The notes: a model not told the origin generated them from the letters alone. Positions 44,039 to 55,116 are shown, counted from the first letter of the stretch. The stretch is 64,000 nucleotides of DNA from Nocardioides sp. InS609-2 (GCF_023208195.1 NZ_CP060034.1:4154001-4218000), one strand, 5' to 3'. Program-made: numbers and translations.

Positions 44039-44075
44039 GAAGACTGTCGGAAGCATGTGGCAGGCTTGCGTCACG

Positions 44076-45068
44076 ATGGCAGGTCACGGTCCCAGCGCAG
44101 CCCAGGTCCTCGGTCGAGTCACCCTCGTGACGGGCAAGGAGGAGTACCTCAGCGCCCGCACGGTGTCTTCTGTCCGGCACGCGATCCGCGCCTACGACGC
44201 CGAGGCCGAGATCGCCGAGTCGCCCGGCGGTGACCTGACCCTGGCCGCGCTCGACGACATGTCGTCGCCGTCGCTGTTCTCGTCGACGCGCTGCGTCATC
44301 GTGACGTCTCTCGAGGACGCCTCCGACGAGGTCGCCGATGGCCTGGTGGAGTACGCCGCGGCGCCGGCCGACGAGGTCGCGCTGGTGCTGGTGCACTCCG
44401 GAGGCGCCAAGGGCAGCGGGGTGCTGACCCGGCTGCGCAAGCTCGAGGCCGTGACCGAGGTGAAGTCGGCCGAGGTGAAGTACGCCCGCGACTTCGTCTC
44501 CTTCGTGAGCGCCGAGTTCGCGGTCGTGGGCGCCCGGTCGACCCCGGAGGCCGCCGATTTCCTGGTGCTGGCCGTCGGCCAGGACCTGCGCTCGCTCTCG
44601 GCAGCGGTCAACCAGCTGAGCAACGACTTCCCCGACCAGCAGATCGGGATCGACGAGGTGAAGCGCTACTTCGGCGGCCGGGCCGAGGCCAAGTCGTTCG
44701 CCGTCGCCGACCATGCGTTCGGTGGCCGGCCCGCGCCAGCACTGGAAGAGCTGCGCTGGGCGCTCGAGGGCGGCACCGCGACGGTGCTGGTGACCTCCGC
44801 GTTCGCTGCCGGCGCCCGCGGCATCGCCCGCTACCTCGGGGCGGCCCGCGGCCTACGCGAGGCCGACCTGGCCCGCGAGCTGGGCGTGCCGCCGTGGAAG
44901 GTCAAGACGATCCGCGATCAGTCACGCGGCTGGACCGACGAGGGCATCGGCGCCGCCGTGCAGGCAGTGGCCCGGGCCGACGCCGATATCAAGGGCGCGG
45001 CCCACGACGCGGCGTACACGCTCGAGCGGCTGGTGCTCACCGTCTCCGGGCTGCGCAGCTCCCGCTGA
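44076..45068 (+). CDS. holA: DNA polymerase III delta subunit
   Basis: 330 aa. RVTLVTGKEEYLSARTVSSV at the start and the three-domain clamp-loader delta layout are recognisable. Other landmarks are VAVGQDLRSLSAAVNQLSND and VPPWKVKTIRDQSRGWT. It opens the beta clamp during loading. ATG 44076 is preferred since homologues begin just before the QVLGRVTLVTG segment; ATG 44055 is in frame too. The order comEC-holA-rpsT is conserved in actinobacteria. Confidence 0.93.
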   Translation: MAGHGPSAAQVLGRVTLVTGKEEYLSARTVSSVRHAIRAYDAEAEIAESPGGDLTLAALDDMSSPSLFSSTRCVIVTSLEDASDEVADGLVEYAAAPADEVALVLVHSGGAKGSGVLTRLRKLEAVTEVKSAEVKYARDFVSFVSAEFAVVGARSTPEAADFLVLAVGQDLRSLSAAVNQLSNDFPDQQIGIDEVKRYFGGRAEAKSFAVADHAFGGRPAPALEELRWALEGGTATVLVTSAFAAGARGIARYLGAARGLREADLARELGVPPWKVKTIRDQSRGWTDEGIGAAVQAVARADADIKGAAHDAAYTLERLVLTVSGLRSSR

Positions 45069-45075
45069 AATGACA

Positions 45076-45097
45076 AACGCCGCCCGGAGGCGGCGTT
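45076..45097. terminator. Bidirectional terminator, holA/rpsT
   Basis: A perfect 9-bp stem AACGCCGCC (45076-45084)/GGCGGCGTT (45089-45097) with loop CGGA, between convergent genes. Confidence 0.85.
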
Positions 45098-45115
45098 CGT
45101 GCAGGTGAAGGAGCC

Positions 45116-45376
45116 TCAGAGAGAAGCGGACTTCTTCGCGATCGACGACTTGCGGTTGGCCGCCTGGTTGCGGTGGATGACGCCCTTGGACGCAGCCTTG
45201 TCGAGCTTCTTGGAAGCCTCGCGGCCCGCGGTCACGGCGGCGTCCTTGTCGCCGGACTCGGCGAGCTCGCGGAACTTGCGCACGGCCGACTTGAGCCCGG
45301 TCTTCACGGACTTGTTGCGCTCGTGAGCCGCCTCGTTCTGGCGGTTGCGCTTGATCTGGGACTTGATGTTCGCCAC
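45116..45376 (-). CDS. rpsT: 30S ribosomal protein S20
   Basis: 86 aa, [20 protein letters not shown] at the start and Lys/Arg-rich throughout, the standard bS20 length. It begins with GTG 45376. Convergent with holA, as in most relatives. Confidence 0.98.
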   Translation of the reverse strand: MANIKSQIKRNRQNEAAHERNKSVKTGLKSAVRKFRELAESGDKDAAVTAGREASKKLDKAASKGVIHRNQAANRKSSIAKKSASL

Positions 45377-45403
45377 TGATGAGCCTTCGCTGGAGGTGTC
45401 TGG

Positions 45404-45784
45404 TCAGGAAAGTTTGAGCTGTCGGGCAGCCTGGAACACCGGATGGGCTGGCGCCTGACATGCGAGGACACACGTTACCAGCGGGCCGTCAGGCCGCCCA
45501 AATCGCGTTCGGGCGGCACCGCGCGCCGATCTCGCCCAGTGTGCCGGGACGTCATCCGAATCGAGGAAGCGGGTCCACGGTTCGGATGACGTCCCGGCGA
45601 GTCCCCGGAGCTCAGACTCCGAGTCGTCGGGCGGCAGCGGTGAACGCGCGGCGGGACTCGGTGAGCCGGAAGGCTCGGCCGCCTCGACCACCGGCGACCC
45701 GAGCGTCTCGTCGACCCAGACGCGCACGCGCTCGGGCACAGCGGCGTACGGCGCCCGGACGCCGACCGCGCGCGGAACGTTCAC
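45404..45784 (-). pseudogene. Decayed phosphotransferase paralogue
   Basis: GTG 45784 overlaps the stop of the upstream kinase gene (GTGA). The first 35 codons (VPERVRVWVDETLGSPVVEA) align with residues 13-35 of that kinase (PPNVRDLIERRCESPVVEAD). After that the frame loses similarity and becomes Ser/Pro/Arg-rich, with no ATP or substrate motif, so only an N-terminal stub remains. An 18-bp palindrome lies inside this stretch. Confidence 0.5.
45543..45598. repeat. 18-bp perfect inverted repeat
   Basis: GCCGGGACGTCATCCGAA (45543-45560) and TTCGGATGACGTCCCGGC (45581-45598) flank a 20-nt loop. It could be the terminator of the kinase operon or a REP-type palindrome. Confidence 0.75.
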
Positions 45785-46716
45785 GTCCAGCCACGGCGAG
45801 CGGCCAGCCACGCCCAGCACGCCTCGCCGTACCAGCGCTGGTGGTTGCGCAGGTGCGGCGACGTCGGCGGCACGGGCTCGTCGGCGGAGGCGAGGAAGTA
45901 GCCGGCGGCAAGTGCGAGCACGGCGTCGATGTGGTCGGTGGGCACGTCTCGGGTCAGTCGTCGCGACGCCAGCACCTCCTCGACATCGAGGCCGTCGCCG
46001 CGCGCGCCCATCAGCAGGAAGACGGTGTCGAGCCAGTCGGCGCCGACGACCGGCCAGTTCCAGTCGCAGAGCAGCACCGCACCGTCGGGCCGGACCAGCA
46101 GGTTGTCGTCGCGGACGTCGGTGTGGCTGAGCGTCTCTCCGGCCACCGCCGTGGCGTACGACGCGGCGAGAGCTTCCGCCTCGTCGAGATGCGGCAGGTC
46201 GGGACTGGCTAGCCGGATCCGCTCCCACCGACCGGGCCAGGACGCGAACTCGTCGACCGCGGTCTCGTCGGTGAGTGACTCGGGTGGCGGGGTGAGCAAG
46301 TCGGCGCAGGTCTCGAGGGCGTCGAGGGTGGCGTCGAGCTGGTCGCGCCGCCAGGGCCGGTGTGGCGCCCGCGCGTCGACGTACTCGAGTCCGAGGACCA
46401 CCCAGTCGGAGTCGTGGCTCCAGAGCAGGGCCGGCGCCGGCACCCCGTCGGGCAGCGCCGAACGCACCAGCGCCTCGCGTCGGTAGGACTCCGCGAACAT
46501 CCGCTGGGCCTTGCCCGAAGCGGCCTTCACGAAGTGCTTCGAGCCGTCCTCGCACGTCAGGACCGATGCGAAGCCGGGTGTGAAGCCGCCGCCCTGGGAG
46601 TCGGCCTCGACCACCGGGGACTCGCAACGACGTTCGATGAGGTCGCGGACGTTGGGTGGCAGGAAGCGCCACTCCAGTCGCCGGGCCGTCCGGCCGTGCG
46701 GGATCGCTGCGGTCAT
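45781..46716 (-). CDS. Phosphotransferase (APH-like kinase)
   Basis: 311 aa from ATG 46716, with GGGAAGGATG 8 nt upstream. The kinase-like fold shows the phosphate lysine (GSKHFVKAASGKAQRMF), the catalytic HTDVRDDNLLV (Brenner motif) and the metal Asp in LLCDWNWPVVGADW. The frame is open 89 codons further upstream, but the ribosome site favours 46716. The substrate is unknown; aminoglycoside resistance should not be assumed. Confidence 0.85.
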   Translation of the reverse strand: MTAAIPHGRTARRLEWRFLPPNVRDLIERRCESPVVEADSQGGGFTPGFASVLTCEDGSKHFVKAASGKAQRMFAESYRREALVRSALPDGVPAPALLWSHDSDWVVLGLEYVDARAPHRPWRRDQLDATLDALETCADLLTPPPESLTDETAVDEFASWPGRWERIRLASPDLPHLDEAEALAASYATAVAGETLSHTDVRDDNLLVRPDGAVLLCDWNWPVVGADWLDTVFLLMGARGDGLDVEEVLASRRLTRDVPTDHIDAVLALAAGYFLASADEPVPPTSPHLRNHQRWYGEACWAWLAARRGWT

Positions 46717-47127
46717 GCGCGCATCCTTCCCGACCGAGGGACGCCGCCGGAACTCGGTCACTCCTGGGGACGCCTCACGCTGGGACGCCTCGGGCTGTCC
46801 CGTCTGGGCAAGCGCCTCGGCGAGGGCGGCGCGCGCGAACGGGCTCAGCATGGCTCCCGGCATCAGTCCGCGCAGCGCCTGGACCATCTCGTCGTACTGA
46901 CCACGCGCGGCCAGCGAGCCGACCGCGAGGTCGGGGCTCAGATCGGCCCGGAAGTTCTCCGCGGACCGGATGACGTCTCGCAAGGCCTCCAGGGTGCTGG
47001 GCTCCGGGTGCGCAACTTATGCGGCAATGAGGTCGCCGTAGGTCGGCATCTCGCCCCCTCCTGAAGCCGCTCCAGTTCCTCGGGGGTGAGGTCGTTGAGG
47101 TAGTCACGTCCCCGCCCGTCGCCGAGT
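46717..47127 (-). other. Gap with protein-like fragments
   Basis: On the minus strand, in frame with the kinase, 46750-46995 reads LEALRDVIRSAENFRADLSP and SPFARAALAEALAQTGQPE, with a stop just upstream. Another frame (about 47040-47115) reads RDYLNDLTPEELERLQEG. Both look like remains of genes; neither has a start. Unrecognised. Confidence 0.35.
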
Positions 47128-48051
47128 TCAGACGGCGGAGGGCTCGGCCACTGTTCTGCGTCGACTGTGCGTCGCGGCCCCCACGCCGACCATGGTGATC
47201 ACCAGGCCGACCACCTGCCGGGGCCCGAGCGTCTCGCCGAGCACCAGCCAGGCGAGTACGGCGGTCACCGGCGGGGCCAGGAAGAACAGGCTGGCCGCGG
47301 CTCCCGAGCCGCCCCGCAGGACGAGCAGCGCCAGCAGGACGAGGCCGAGGATCGAGTTGATGATCGCCAGGTAGAGCACCGACACGACGGCCTTGCCGGG
47401 GTCAAGCACCGGCCAGAAGCCTTCGGTCACCCACCCGATGAACAGCAGCGGGGGCGCAGAGACGGCGAACTGGATCGTGGCCGACCACAACAGGTCAGGG
47501 CTGCCGCCGATCCACCGCTGGCCGAGGGTGCCCAGGCTCAGGGTCAGCACGCTGAGCGCGCCGAGAGCCACCGCCAGAGGTCCCCCTACGTGGCCGAGGT
47601 CGGCGCCGAGCACCACGAGCACTCCGACCACGCCGGTCACGAAGCCGGCGACCTGCACCCACGACAACCGTTCGTGCAGGACGAGGGCGGCCAAGATCGC
47701 GGTCAGCACGGGGCTGAGCGCGTGGAACATGGAGCTGACGGTCGCGCCCAGGCCGAGGTCGAACGCGACGTACATCATTCCGAACTGAAGGGCGTTCATC
47801 ACGAGCCCGACGCCTGCGACCCGCCCGAGCGTCTGCCGGCTCATTCGGAACGGCCGCCCCAGGGTGAGCGCCAGGAGAGCGCCGATCACCGCCGCGAGCA
47901 CGAAGCGCCAGCCAAGCACGTTGAACGGCGCGGCCGCGTGGACTGCCGCAGGCCCGGCGATGTAGCCCGACGACCACACGACCACGAACGCTGCGGCAGG
48001 CACCCATGGCAGGTGCTGCGGCGGGGGAGATGACGTTGCTGGCGTGGACAT
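47128..48051 (-). CDS. DMT superfamily (EamA) exporter
   Basis: 307 aa, about ten membrane segments in two EamA halves ([40 protein letters not shown]). Probably exports a metabolite or amino acid. ATG 48051 is taken as start; the frame is open to 48135, but that part overlaps the lepA promoter region. It is divergent from lepA. Confidence 0.92.
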   Translation of the reverse strand: MSTPATSSPPPQHLPWVPAAAFVVVWSSGYIAGPAAVHAAAPFNVLGWRFVLAAVIGALLALTLGRPFRMSRQTLGRVAGVGLVMNALQFGMMYVAFDLGLGATVSSMFHALSPVLTAILAALVLHERLSWVQVAGFVTGVVGVLVVLGADLGHVGGPLAVALGALSVLTLSLGTLGQRWIGGSPDLLWSATIQFAVSAPPLLFIGWVTEGFWPVLDPGKAVVSVLYLAIINSILGLVLLALLVLRGGSGAAASLFFLAPPVTAVLAWLVLGETLGPRQVVGLVITMVGVGAATHSRRRTVAEPSAV

Positions 48052-48110
48052 CGCCAGGCACGTTACCGGCGAGGTCAGCGTTTCCCCGCAGCCATGGTGC
48101 CCGTGGAACA

Positions 48111-50021
<1,911 letters not shown>

Positions 50022-50060
50022 TCAGCGAGACGCCACCCGGGCAGTGACATCATGAGGTCC

Positions 50061-50456
50061 ATGTCAGAGGTCCGTGACCCCCGTGTCGACGACTACATCG
50101 CCGGTCTGCCGCCGTGGCAGCAGGGCCTGTGCGAGCAGCTGCGCACCATCGTGCACGCGGCCGACCCCGAGATCACCGAGACGATCAAGCGCAGCGTGCA
50201 GCCCTACTTCGTGCTCGACGGCAACGTCTGCGCCCTGCTCGCAGCCAAGGACCACGTCAACCTCTTCGTGTACGACGGCGGCGTCGTGCCCGACCCCGAC
50301 GGACTCATCACGGCCGGCCACGACAACACCACCGCCCGCACGATCGGCTTCCGCGAGGACGACCCGGTCGACGAGGTCGCGCTGACCGCGTTCCTGCGCC
50401 GGCTGGTCGCCGACAACCGCGCAGGTGGCTGGCGCAAGCTCAAGAAGCAGGGATGA
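50061..50456 (+). CDS. DUF1801 domain protein
   Basis: 131 aa. RVDDYIAGLPPWQQGLCEQL and the C-terminal LRRLVADNRAGGWRKLKKQG are typical of DUF1801 (YdhG-like, iron-chaperone fold). ATG 50061 is chosen; ATG 50052 is in frame. Its stop overlaps the next start by ATGA. Function unknown. Confidence 0.85.
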   Translation: MSEVRDPRVDDYIAGLPPWQQGLCEQLRTIVHAADPEITETIKRSVQPYFVLDGNVCALLAAKDHVNLFVYDGGVVPDPDGLITAGHDNTTARTIGFREDDPVDEVALTAFLRRLVADNRAGGWRKLKKQG

Positions 50457-51336
50457 GGCTCTCCGACCGGCTCCGGGTGGAGTTGATACGGGCGAGCGCA
50501 CGCTTCAGCGTGGACTACGGCCGGCCGTTGAGGTTCGCGGGCTCCGACCTGGCGGCGCCCACCCGGGTCTCCGTGCCGACGCGCCACGGCAAGGTGGGGG
50601 TCTTCGTCTACCGCCCGTTGCCTGCCGAGGCAGCTCCGCTGCCGGTGCACGTGCACTTCCACGGTGGCGCGTTCCTGATGCGCCACCCCGCGATGGACGA
50701 CTGGTGGTGCCGCTACGTCGCGGCCACCGCCGGGGTGGCCGTGGCCAACGTCGATTTCGAGGTGGCCCCGCGGGCGGCGTACCCAGTGGCGCAGCACCAG
50801 GCCCACGACGCCGCAGCCTGGCTGGTCGGTCATGGCGACTCGCTCGGGCTCGACGGCAGCCGACTCTCCGTCGGCGGGTTCAGCTCCGTGGAGGACTGGC
50901 CGCCTCGGTCTGCCTCCAGGCCCGCGATGCCGGCAGCTTCGTGCCGACCCTGCAGGTGCTCGGCGTGCCCGCCCTCGACCTCTCGGCCGAGCCACGCGAC
51001 GGCGACCCGGGCATGATCTCGCCCGACCTGCGCCGTCTGGTCCGCCGCGCCTACCTGCCCGACCCGGCGTCGCGGCGCGAGGCCTACGCCTCTCCGCTGC
51101 TCGCCGACGACCTCTCCGGCCTGCCACCGGCCGTCGTTCTCACCGGCGAACGCGACATCCTGCGTACCGAGGGCGATGCGTATGCCGCCCGGTTGTGCGA
51201 CGCCGGCATCCGGGTCGTCCACCAGGTCACCCCGGGGGTCGACCACTACTTCCTGACCGAGGACCCCGCGCGGGCCCGCACCACGATGGCGATGGTGGCT
51301 GAGGAGATCAGCACGGCTGGTCAGCGAGTCGGCTGA
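50453..51336 (+). pseudogene. Alpha/beta hydrolase frameshifted at the nucleophile elbow
   Basis: The first frame (ATG 50453) encodes a hormone-sensitive-lipase-type N-terminus with the oxyanion motif HVHFHGGAFLMRH. It reads up to GGFSS at about 50887. The rest, GLAASVCLQARDAG through LTGERDILRTEGD (acid) and GVDHYFLTEDP (His), lies in another frame. Restoring one G near 50888 would give GFSSGGGLAAS, the GxSxG elbow. So one deleted base separates the triad residues. It overlaps the DUF1801 stop and, at its end, the convergent DinB-like gene by 16 bp. Confidence 0.85.
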
Positions 51337-51890
51337 GCGGCCCGCCACTGCGGGTCGCGACCCAGCCGGGCCAGCAGCCGGTCCTGGGCGGACGCGTCGT
51401 CGGGAAGTGCGACCTCGGGTGCGCACACGCCCTCGGAGTGCAGGGCGTCGCCCCAGCCGTCGGCCGTCCTGTTCAGCCGCTCGACCTCCTCGTCGGCGAT
51501 GCTCCACTCCTGGCCGGTCGCGCGGGCGATGTCCCAGCTGTGGATCATCAGGTCCCAGCCGTAGAAGTCGGCCATCGTGTCGGCCACCGTCGTCGGCCCG
51601 AAGTAGCCGTCGTACGCCGTCTCGGCGACGCCGTCGCGGCCCAGCACGTCGACCATGGCGGCGGTGTGCGCCCGCCATGCCTGCGCGAGATCGGTCGTGT
51701 CGGGAGCCGGCGCGAGGTCGAGTCCGCGCTTGTCGAAGAAGTCGCGCTCGGTCTCCACCGCGTGGTCGATGACGTCGCGCACCGACCAGTCGTCGCACGG
51801 GGTGGGGGCGTCCCACTGCCCGTCGGCGGCGTCGATGATCTCGCCGAAGCGTTGGGCGCGGTCGTGGAATCGCTGGGCTGTGGGGTTCAT
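51321..51890 (-). CDS. TIGR03086-type DinB/mycothiol-isomerase-like protein
   Basis: 189 aa. TPCDDWSVRDVIDHAVETER and FYGWDLMIHSWDIARATGQE are the metal-site landmarks of the actinobacterial TIGR03086 family (DinB-like four-helix bundle, relatives use mycothiol). The start at ATG 51890 is fixed by a leaderless promoter. Substrate unknown. The gene is divergent from the AraC regulator. Confidence 0.9.
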   Translation of the reverse strand: MNPTAQRFHDRAQRFGEIIDAADGQWDAPTPCDDWSVRDVIDHAVETERDFFDKRGLDLAPAPDTTDLAQAWRAHTAAMVDVLGRDGVAETAYDGYFGPTTVADTMADFYGWDLMIHSWDIARATGQEWSIADEEVERLNRTADGWGDALHSEGVCAPEVALPDDASAQDRLLARLGRDPQWRAAQPTR

Positions 51891-51896
51891 GGCCCC

Positions 51897-51902
51897 AACC
51901 TA
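51897..51902 (-). promoter_or_regulatory. Leaderless -10 box of the DinB-like gene
   Basis: TAGGTT on the minus strand, then 6 nt, then ATG 51890. Confidence 0.6.
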
Positions 51903-51928
51903 GGAGCCCGGGTGTCGGTGGCTCTTGT

Positions 51929-51934
51929 GATAAT
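51929..51934 (+). promoter_or_regulatory. Leaderless -10 box of the AraC gene
   Basis: GATAAT, then 7 nt, then ATG 51942. The two divergent promoters are 26 bp apart. Confidence 0.5.
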
Positions 51935-51941
51935 CCGACAC

Positions 51942-52778
51942 ATGGGTGAGACCGGGCTGCCAAGACGTGTGGACCCGGTCGACCGCGCCCATCTGACCGG
52001 CGCCACGCGTCCGTCTCCGCCGATCTTCCGCTACGCCCCGACGCCGGCACTGGCGCCACTGGTCGAGCGGTTCTGGATCCCGGTCTGGTCGGTCGACGCG
52101 CCGCAGACGCAGAGCACCCTGCAGCACCCCGCCTGCCTGATCGTGGTCAGCAACACCTATGCCCGCTTCTACGGCGTGGTCCGCGGGCTGTCGTCGGTGA
52201 CGCTCGAGGACGACGGCTGGGCGGTCGGCACGATGCTCACGCCCGCCGCCGGACGGCTGCTGCTCGGGCGGTCGGTGGCCACCGTCACAGACACGTCGTT
52301 CGACGTGGGCGAGGTGGCTGCGCTCGACGCGCCGCGGCTGGTCGGCCGGATCCGGGCTGCCATGACTCGCGACCCCACCGACCCGTTGGCCCATGCGGCC
52401 GCGACGGCCGAGGTCGAGCGCCAGCTTGCTCCGTTGCTGCCCGTCGACGAGCAGGGCGAGCTCATCAACCGGCTGGTGGCCTGGCTGGTCGAGCATCCCG
52501 AGGTCATCCGCGTCGACGAGCTGGCCGACGAGTTCGCGATGACCGAGCGCAGCCTCCAGCGGCTGGTCGAGCAGCGGGTCGGCATGACCCCGAAGTGGCT
52601 GATCCAGCGCCGCCGCCTGCACGACGCGGTCGAGCGGCTCAAGGCAGGGGAGACCTCGCTCGCCGACATCGCCGTCGAGCTCGGCTACGCCGACCAGGCC
52701 CACTTCACCCACGATTTCCGCACCGTCAGCGGACTGACCCCCGGTGAGTTCCTGGCCGACCAGCCGATCCGGCCATGA
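51942..52778 (+). CDS. AraC-family transcriptional regulator
   Basis: 278 aa. An N-terminal DUF6597-type sensing domain (FRYAPTPALAPLVERFWIPV) is followed by the C-terminal AraC double helix-turn-helix (IRVDELADEFAMTERSLQRL; SLADIAVELGYADQAHFTHD; FRTVSGLTPGEF). It may control the divergent DinB-like gene; the inducer is unknown. Confidence 0.93.
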   Translation: MGETGLPRRVDPVDRAHLTGATRPSPPIFRYAPTPALAPLVERFWIPVWSVDAPQTQSTLQHPACLIVVSNTYARFYGVVRGLSSVTLEDDGWAVGTMLTPAAGRLLLGRSVATVTDTSFDVGEVAALDAPRLVGRIRAAMTRDPTDPLAHAAATAEVERQLAPLLPVDEQGELINRLVAWLVEHPEVIRVDELADEFAMTERSLQRLVEQRVGMTPKWLIQRRRLHDAVERLKAGETSLADIAVELGYADQAHFTHDFRTVSGLTPGEFLADQPIRP

Positions 52779-52780
52779 CC

Positions 52781-52800
52781 TAGGCTCGCGCTTCGGAGGT
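52781..52800 (+). promoter_or_regulatory. Promoter and ribosome site of the glgC-like gene
   Basis: TAGGCT (52781-52786) and GGAGG (52796-52800) precede ATG 52806. This is a short leader with a Shine-Dalgarno, in contrast to the leaderless genes nearby. Confidence 0.45.
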
Positions 52801-52805
52801 GGCAG

Positions 52806-54035
52806 ATGCCCGCACGACAGGTGCTCGGACTGATCCAGGCTGGTGGCGCCGGTTCCCGCATGGACGTGCTCACGCGCGAGCGAGCCAAGCCGGCCCTGCC
52901 GTACGCCGGCACGCACCGCCTCATCGACTTCGCCATCTCGAGCATGGTGCACTCCCAGATCTGCGACGTGTGGGTCAGCGTGGAGTACCAGGTCGCCTCG
53001 ATCGACGAGTACCTCGCCGGCGGCCGTCCGTGGGACCTCGACGCCACCCGCGGCGGGTTCCGCCGGATCGTGCCGCAGACCGGCAGCGGGCCGGCAACCG
53101 AGGACGAGTTCGCGCACGGCAACGGCGACCTGCTGCTGCGGATGGCGCGTGACCTCGAAACCTGGGGCGCCCCCACCATCGTGGTGAGCAGCGCCGACCA
53201 CGTCTTCGCCATGGACCTTGCGCCGGTGGTCGAGCGCCACCTCGCGTCGGGAGCCATGGCCACGCTGGTCACCAGTGAGGTGACCCGCCGCGAGGCCTCC
53301 TCCAACGTCACCGTCACGACAGGTCGCGGCCGTCGGGTGACGGGGCTGGAGGTCAAGCCGTCGAAGCCCTCGACCGGCACGGTGGCGACGGAGGTCTTCG
53401 TCTACCAGACCGAGCCGCTGCTTGAGACCCTGCGTGAGCTGCGCGCGGAGCTGTCCGGCGATGCCGAAGGCTCCGACAGCGGCATCGGCGACTTCGGCGA
53501 GCACCTGCTGCCCCGGCTGCTCGAGAAGGGCAAGGTGCTGGCCGACCCGATGACCGGCTACTGGCGCGATGTCGGTCGTCCGGGTGCCTACCTCCAGTGT
53601 CACCGCGACCTCCTGGCCGGCAAGGTCGGCGTCTTCGACGACCCCGACCGGCCCGTGATCTCGCACTGGAACGACCGGGAGGCCGCCCGCGTCAGGGCCG
53701 GCGCGGTGGTCGAGGACAGCCTCATCTCACCGGGCGCCGACGTCGCCGGCACCGTGATCCGTAGCGTCCTCGGACCTGGAGTGGTGGTCGAGGCCGGTGC
53801 CGTCGTGACAGACGCGGTTCTCTTCGCCGACGTGCGCGTCGAGCGCGATGCCGCAGTGACGACCAGCGTGCTGGACGACAAGGTCGTGGTCGCACGACGC
53901 GCTCGGGTCGGGGCGTCCTCGAGCCACCGGGCGGCCCGTGACGACGACGTCGCACTCATCGGCAAGGAGTCGGTCATTGGCCTGGGCACCTCCCTGGCTG
54001 CGGGCGCGCGCGTCGAGCCAGGTTCGACGGTGTGA
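52806..54035 (+). CDS. GlgC-like nucleotidyltransferase
   Basis: 409 aa, about the size of glucose-1-phosphate adenylyltransferase. The nucleotide loop is GGAGSRMDVLTRERAKPALP, followed by YAGTHRLIDFAISSMV. The C-terminal part is a left-handed beta-helix with imperfect hexads. Differences from canonical GlgC (GGxGTRLxPLT) suggest a paralogue, so substrate and nucleotide are not certain. It is coupled to a kinase gene by a 4-nt overlap. Confidence 0.82.
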   Translation: MPARQVLGLIQAGGAGSRMDVLTRERAKPALPYAGTHRLIDFAISSMVHSQICDVWVSVEYQVASIDEYLAGGRPWDLDATRGGFRRIVPQTGSGPATEDEFAHGNGDLLLRMARDLETWGAPTIVVSSADHVFAMDLAPVVERHLASGAMATLVTSEVTRREASSNVTVTTGRGRRVTGLEVKPSKPSTGTVATEVFVYQTEPLLETLRELRAELSGDAEGSDSGIGDFGEHLLPRLLEKGKVLADPMTGYWRDVGRPGAYLQCHRDLLAGKVGVFDDPDRPVISHWNDREAARVRAGAVVEDSLISPGADVAGTVIRSVLGPGVVVEAGAVVTDAVLFADVRVERDAAVTTSVLDDKVVVARRARVGASSSHRAARDDDVALIGKESVIGLGTSLAAGARVEPGSTV

Positions 54036-54958
54036 CCGAGCGCCTCGTCGTACCCGCCCGGCTCGAGGCCCAACGCGGCCTGGGCGAGGAGTGGGGCACG
54101 TGGCTCGACGCCCTGCCGCGGCTGTTCGCCGACGTGGTGGACGAGTGGGAGCTCATCGTCGACGGCGCCGTGATGCACGGCTTCTGCTCGGTGGTGGTGC
54201 CGGTGCGCACCCGGTCGGGTGGGCCTGCCGCGCTCAAGATGAGCAACGACTTCGACGACGAGTCGGAGTTCGAGCACCTCGCCCTCCAACGGTGGGGCGG
54301 CGACGGCACCGTGCGGCTGCTTCGCGCCGACCCGGCTCGCCGGGCGATGCTGCTCGAACGCCTCCATCCCGAGGACCTCACCGACCTCTGGGACGTCGAG
54401 GCCTGCGAGGTCGTGGCCGGGCTCTACCGCCGCATCCACGTGCCGGCCATGCCGCAGCTGCGCACCGTCACGTCGTACGTCGCGAGCTGGACCGCAGCCC
54501 TGGCCGAGATGCCACGCAACGCGCCGATCCCGCGCCGCCTCGTCGAGCAGGCCCTGTCACTGGCGCGCGACCTGGTGGCCGACGAGGCCAGCACCGGCAC
54601 GCTCGTGCACGGCGACCTGCACTACGAGAACGTGCTCGCTGCCGACCGCGAGCCGTGGCTGGTGATCGACCCGAAGCCGATGAGCGGCGACCCGCACTAC
54701 GAACCCGCCCCGATGCTGTGGAACCGCTTCGACGAGCTGGCGGGCGACATCCGCGGGGGCGTACGCCGCCGTTTCCATGCCCTGGTCGACGGCGCCGGCC
54801 TCGACGAGGACCGCGCCCGCGACTGGGTCGTCGTGCGGATGGTGATCAACGCGCACTGGTCGGTCGAGGACGCCCAGCGCGCCGGCCGCGACCTCAGCGT
54901 CGACGAGCGCGAGTGGATCACCCGCTGCATCGCGATCGCCAAGGCCGTGCAGGAGTAG
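54032..54958 (+). CDS. APH(6)-type kinase coupled to the GlgC-like gene
   Basis: 308 aa from GTG 54032, overlapping the previous stop (GTGA). LVHGDLHYENVLAADREPWL and VIDPKPMSGDPHYEPAPMLW are the catalytic and metal motifs of the APH_6_hur (streptomycin 6-kinase-like) family. Many members act on sugars, not antibiotics. Coupling with a GlgC-like enzyme suggests the kinase feeds a phosphosugar to the nucleotidyltransferase; this is inference. Confidence 0.85.
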   Translation: MTERLVVPARLEAQRGLGEEWGTWLDALPRLFADVVDEWELIVDGAVMHGFCSVVVPVRTRSGGPAALKMSNDFDDESEFEHLALQRWGGDGTVRLLRADPARRAMLLERLHPEDLTDLWDVEACEVVAGLYRRIHVPAMPQLRTVTSYVASWTAALAEMPRNAPIPRRLVEQALSLARDLVADEASTGTLVHGDLHYENVLAADREPWLVIDPKPMSGDPHYEPAPMLWNRFDELAGDIRGGVRRRFHALVDGAGLDEDRARDWVVVRMVINAHWSVEDAQRAGRDLSVDEREWITRCIAIAKAVQE

Positions 54959-55116
54959 GTCGCGGTTGAACTCCCGCGAGGGTCGCCCCGCGAGCCAGGG
55001 CGCGTGCGCGGTGAGTCCGGCTGCCCAACTCGCTCTGGACATTTGCTACCGGTGAGTTCGGCAGTGATCTAGGTTACTCCGCAAGGAGTTCGCCAACCCC
55101 GAGTCGCAGGAGTCAC

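Noticed and set aside
44055..44075. Start of holA at ATG 44055
   Set aside because: Homologues begin close to QVLGRVTLVTG, so ATG 44076 is preferred, though neither has a ribosome site.
45781..46983. A 400-aa form of the phosphotransferase starting at 46983
   Set aside because: A good ribosome site precedes ATG 46716 and the kinase fold starts there. The upstream codons look like a remnant of another gene.
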